Positions 61,403 through 64,000 of a stretch of DNA of 64,000 nucleotides are shown one piece after another (within the stretch, counting starts at the first letter, position 1; every line of letters begins with the position of its first letter). The position numbers and the translations under genes were made by a program. The DNA is taken from assembly GCA_934717855.1 (NCBI GenBank), contig CAKUZI010000003.1:124001-188000 (forward strand), given 5' to 3'. This stretch comes from an uncultured Candidatus Melainabacteria bacterium (GTDB lineage: Bacteria; Cyanobacteriota; Vampirovibrionia; Gastranaerophilales; Gastranaerophilaceae). The notes under the pieces are model-generated. The model saw only the letters and a list, made by a program, of their open reading frames with translations. It did no database searches and was not told the DNA's origin.

Positions 61403-63388
61403 TTAATCGTTTCCGTTATAAATTCTTACGTAATTCCAATAAGTTCTGAAAACTTTTTTTACGTAGGTTTTTGTTTCAGGATAAGGAATTTGCTCAACGA
61501 ATTCATCTGTATCATTGTAATGCAGAGAATTCTTCCACCTTTGTGTAGAACCTATTCCTCCGTTGTATGCGGCTATTGATGAGATGTCATAGCCCTCCAA
61601 ATTTCTTTTTAAAAACAGATAATAATAATTCCCTAATTCAATATTTTTGTATGGGTTAAATAATGCTTCTGAAATATTTAATCCTAATCCCATTTTTGAA
61701 TTAATTTCACTTGCGGTTGCAGGCATGATTTGCATTAATCCGCTTGCTCCTACAGGACTTTGAGCTAATGGGTCAAAATAGCTTTCTTCCCTAATCAAAG
61801 AAAGGATTAAAGGTGCATTGTTGCCAAGAGGTTTTGCGTATTTCAGAACATCATCATAATATATTACAGGGTAAATTAAACGCCATCTCAAGTCGAATTT
61901 ATCCGGTTTTTGTTCGATTTTTTCCATTGCGTCTCTTGCAACAAGCATAGAATGCGAATAATCTCCTTTTTTGTACAAAACCCAACTGCGAACAAAATCG
62001 TCATCGGTCAATTCGTTAACAACATCATAATCTTTTAGGTCAACAAGTTTTACAATAATATTGCTCCGTGTGTATTTATATGGATAAACCACAGGTTTCG
62101 GGCTAATATATCCGGTAATCAAAGGTCCTTGCATACGACTGAGCTTTAAGTAAGCTCTATATGCGTAATAAGAATCGGGATATTTGTTGATTACTGATTT
62201 GTAGTAACTTGTGTATTCGTTGTAATTGTTTGTTCTTTCTGCAATTTTCCCTAGCCAAAACATTACCATTGGAGCGGAATTGGAGTTAGGAAATTTTTTC
62301 AAATGATCCATTCCTACTTTTCTTGCGTTTTGTAGGTCGCCTGATTTGATTTTTGCAAAAAATATGTTGGATAAAGCGTCAGCAGAATATTGGCCGTTTG
62401 GGTATTTTAAATATAAATTGCTGTAACATCCTGCTTTTTCGTTTTGCGGAGAGTTTTGGCATTTTAGGCTTAAAAGATAATCTCTCCCTTTACCGCTTGA
62501 AAGTCCTAACAATCTATTTACAGCTTCAGTTTTTGAGTTCGCAAGTTTTAAATAAATATCAATAGCGTCGTAAACTCCTGACTCTTGAACATATTGTGAG
62601 CGTTTTTGTAAGCCGTTTTCTGTTAAAAATTTTGCTCTTGGATAATTTTTCATTGCATAAGAATTTTTTACATCAAGAGTCCAATTTTCGTTCATATCGG
62701 CTTTTTGTAAAAGTTCTTGAGTTTTTGCGTAATCTTCAAACAAGTAACAAGAATTCGCCATCAACAAATAGTCGTCTTTGTTAATATTGTCAGCAAATTC
62801 CAACCAATGATTTACTGCATTGAGAGCGAGTCGGCCTGACGGCGCCTTAGTTAAATAGTGTCTAAAATGATTTTGAACGTCATCCTTGACAGATGTTGGG
62901 ATGATTTTTTCATTTTTATATTTGTTTTGCAAAATTACACCGAGGTAATACTCCGAAGCTATCGCATAATCTGAGTTTGGTGCAGTATGGATTACATTTT
63001 CAAAATATTTTTTTGCGAGTTGCGGATGTTCATCAACAAGTTTTTGTCCTGCAAGGTAGCGAGAACGAATGCTGAGTTTGTGTTTTGGGTAATTATTGAA
63101 TAAAATTTGATATTGCTTAAGTTCTGATTTGTTGTCCCCAAGCATTTTTGCACATTCTGCTCTATGATATATTGCGATGGGTTTTAATTTTGAAAAAACA
63201 GTTACTTTTGAAAATAGATAATAGGCGTTTTGATAATCCCCGTTTGAAAATTCTTCCAAAGCCGAAGAAAAGATTTTATCAGTTTTAGCTTGCGGTTGAT
63301 AAAATATTCCAAAACTAAGCCCTACGACTAATATGAAACCGGCTGAAATTCCAGCTATTACCCTCTTTTTCTTATCCCAATCAAACAT
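61403..63388 (-). CDS. Soluble-type lytic murein transglycosylase
   Basis: 661 aa, Slt70-like. N-terminal membrane anchor/signal (~10-28), a long helical TPR-like region (~30-500) and a C-terminal SLT domain: catalytic Glu in IREESYFDP (~537), SPVGASGLMQIMP and IAAYNGGIGSTQRWKN. Cleaves glycan strands giving 1,6-anhydro ends. The TPR part probably forms the ring that guides glycan or binds partners. Confidence 0.92.
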   Translation of the reverse strand: MFDWDKKKRVIAGISAGFILVVGLSFGIFYQPQAKTDKIFSSALEEFSNGDYQNAYYLFSKVTVFSKLKPIAIYHRAECAKMLGDNKSELKQYQILFNNYPKHKLSIRSRYLAGQKLVDEHPQLAKKYFENVIHTAPNSDYAIASEYYLGVILQNKYKNEKIIPTSVKDDVQNHFRHYLTKAPSGRLALNAVNHWLEFADNINKDDYLLMANSCYLFEDYAKTQELLQKADMNENWTLDVKNSYAMKNYPRAKFLTENGLQKRSQYVQESGVYDAIDIYLKLANSKTEAVNRLLGLSSGKGRDYLLSLKCQNSPQNEKAGCYSNLYLKYPNGQYSADALSNIFFAKIKSGDLQNARKVGMDHLKKFPNSNSAPMVMFWLGKIAERTNNYNEYTSYYKSVINKYPDSYYAYRAYLKLSRMQGPLITGYISPKPVVYPYKYTRSNIIVKLVDLKDYDVVNELTDDDFVRSWVLYKKGDYSHSMLVARDAMEKIEQKPDKFDLRWRLIYPVIYYDDVLKYAKPLGNNAPLILSLIREESYFDPLAQSPVGASGLMQIMPATASEINSKMGLGLNISEALFNPYKNIELGNYYYLFLKRNLEGYDISSIAAYNGGIGSTQRWKNSLHYNDTDEFVEQIPYPETKTYVKKVFRTYWNYVRIYNGND

Positions 63389-63515
63389 TATAATTATATA
63401 TTAACAAAAAACAAAATTTTATTCAAGAAAGTAAAAAATTTGTGTTAGGGTTGTTATTTTTATAAAGAAAAGTTACATTAAGACAAGAGTGTTTAGCTTG
63501 CTGTGTATTTTATAG

Positions 63516-63521
63516 TATAAT
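63516..63521 (+). promoter_or_regulatory. -10 element of the mannose-1-phosphate guanylyltransferase gene
   Basis: TATAAT at 63516-63521, about 25 bases before the ATG; the -35 region is weak. AGGAGG (63537-63542), a perfect ribosome site, follows. Confidence 0.5.
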
Positions 63522-63546
63522 ATTTATGGTTAATTCAGGAGGTTGA

Positions 63547-64000
63547 ATGTACGGAATTATATTGGCAGGTGGCTCAGGGAGCAGACTATGGCCGTTATCG
63601 AGAGAACTTTATCCTAAACAATTGTTGAATTTGGTTTCAGATGAGAGTTTGTTGCAAACGACTTTTGAACTGTTGAACTGTTGTATGCCGAAAGAAAACA
63701 TTGTTAGTGCAACAAATACGAAACATGTTGCAAATGTAAGAATGCAACTTTCTGAATTGACGGAAAATCCTGAAATATTAGGTGAGCCTGTTGCTAAAAA
63801 TACAGCTCCTGCAATAGTTACGACAACTAAATATATTATGCAAAAATCAAATTCTGATCCTATAATTCTTGCGGTGCCGTCAGACCTTTTGATTAAAGAC
63901 AATGAAAAATTTGTGTCTACAATAAAAAAAGGAGAAAAGCTTGCTGAACAAGGTTATATTGTTACTTTTGGGATAAAACCTGATTATCCGGAAACCGGTT
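63547..64000 (+). CDS. Mannose-1-phosphate guanylyltransferase (3' partial)
   Basis: N-terminal 151 residues, running off the right edge. MYGIILAGGSGSRLWPLSRE and PKQLL are the nucleotide-sugar pyrophosphorylase motifs; AVPSDLLIKD and TFGIKPDYPETG follow, as in ManC/RfbM. It would make GDP-mannose for surface glycans, consistent with the glycan genes in the window. AGGAGG is four bases before the ATG. Confidence 0.92.
   Translation, partial: MYGIILAGGSGSRLWPLSRELYPKQLLNLVSDESLLQTTFELLNCCMPKENIVSATNTKHVANVRMQLSELTENPEILGEPVAKNTAPAIVTTTKYIMQKSNSDPIILAVPSDLLIKDNEKFVSTIKKGEKLAEQGYIVTFGIKPDYPETG

Noticed and set aside
1..64000. tRNA, rRNA, CRISPR arrays, insertion sequences with transposase
   Set aside because: Intergenic gaps were read for cloverleaf signatures, regularly spaced repeats and transposase motifs; none was found. 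A tRNA or CRISPR search program would be decisive.

Overview
The window is AT-rich DNA that looks like the chromosome of a fermentative, Gram-negative (diderm) gut anaerobe. The best fit is the non-photosynthetic sister group of Cyanobacteria (Melainabacteria/Vampirovibrionia, order Gastranaerophilales). Reasons: an AAA ATPase plus R3H protein of the plastid/cyanobacterial Ycf45 type; an LPS-export set (LptB plus two LptF/G permeases); a ferredoxin-linked [FeFe] hydrogenase-like protein with a four-gene 2-oxoacid:ferredoxin oxidoreductase and pyruvate phosphate dikinase; and three scattered prepilin-like genes with the same FTLAEVLITLGI leader. This placement is inference from gene content; no rRNA or tRNA gene was seen.

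Layout. 1-4.7 kb: a GGDEF/HD-GYP enzyme, an ArnT-like glycosyltransferase, a YkgJ-type cysteine-cluster protein and a HepT/MntA toxin-antitoxin pair. 4.8-14.2 kb: gatA, a 509-aa beta-rich protein, a repeat-filled gap, a coiled-coil gene, an LptF/G permease, a zinc alcohol dehydrogenase, the hydrogenase and dxr. 14.3-20.5 kb: gyrA and rmlCBDA (dTDP-rhamnose). 20.6-27.1 kb: a small lipoprotein, glyA, a WecA-type sugar-phosphate transferase, a 173-aa protein behind a structured leader, a UDP-glucuronate decarboxylase, a GGDEF protein and a TIGR02757 protein. 27.1-32.5 kb: a minus-strand cluster with no obvious counterpart (vWA protein, FHA-like multispanning protein, two TonB-C-like proteins, two tiny membrane proteins, one secreted protein). 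32.6-38.7 kb: plsY, an asparaginase, a VKOR-DsbA fusion, queH and TPR proteins. 38.7-41.5 kb: a prepilin and a hypothetical gene between inverted copies of a mosaic repeat. 41.5-51 kb: DAHP synthase, a candidate small RNA, lptB-lptF/G-glycosidase, the Ycf45-like ATPase and ppdK. 51-64 kb: an XRE regulator divergent from a prepilin, the 2-oxoacid oxidoreductase, an 1184-aa coiled-coil protein with a GlcD-like oxidase, another prepilin, a lytic transglycosylase and a partial mannose-1-phosphate guanylyltransferase.

Functional themes. Much of the window builds the envelope: nucleotide sugars (dTDP-rhamnose, UDP-xylose, GDP-mannose), lipid-linked sugar transfer, LPS export, phospholipid acylation, murein turnover and pilin-like surface proteins. 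Energy genes point to ferredoxin-based fermentation with H2 turnover.

Most notable signals: (i) hairpin repeats of about 110 bp placed between operon genes, at or just after the upstream stop codon and always in the same orientation to transcription; (ii) a terminator-ended small-RNA candidate at 43.1-43.2 kb with a CUCCUaCACAC-like unpaired segment, reminiscent of cyanobacterial Yfr1; (iii) a consensus promoter with a three-way-junction leader at 23.6-23.8 kb; (iv) the vWA/FHA/TonB-like cluster at 27-32 kb.
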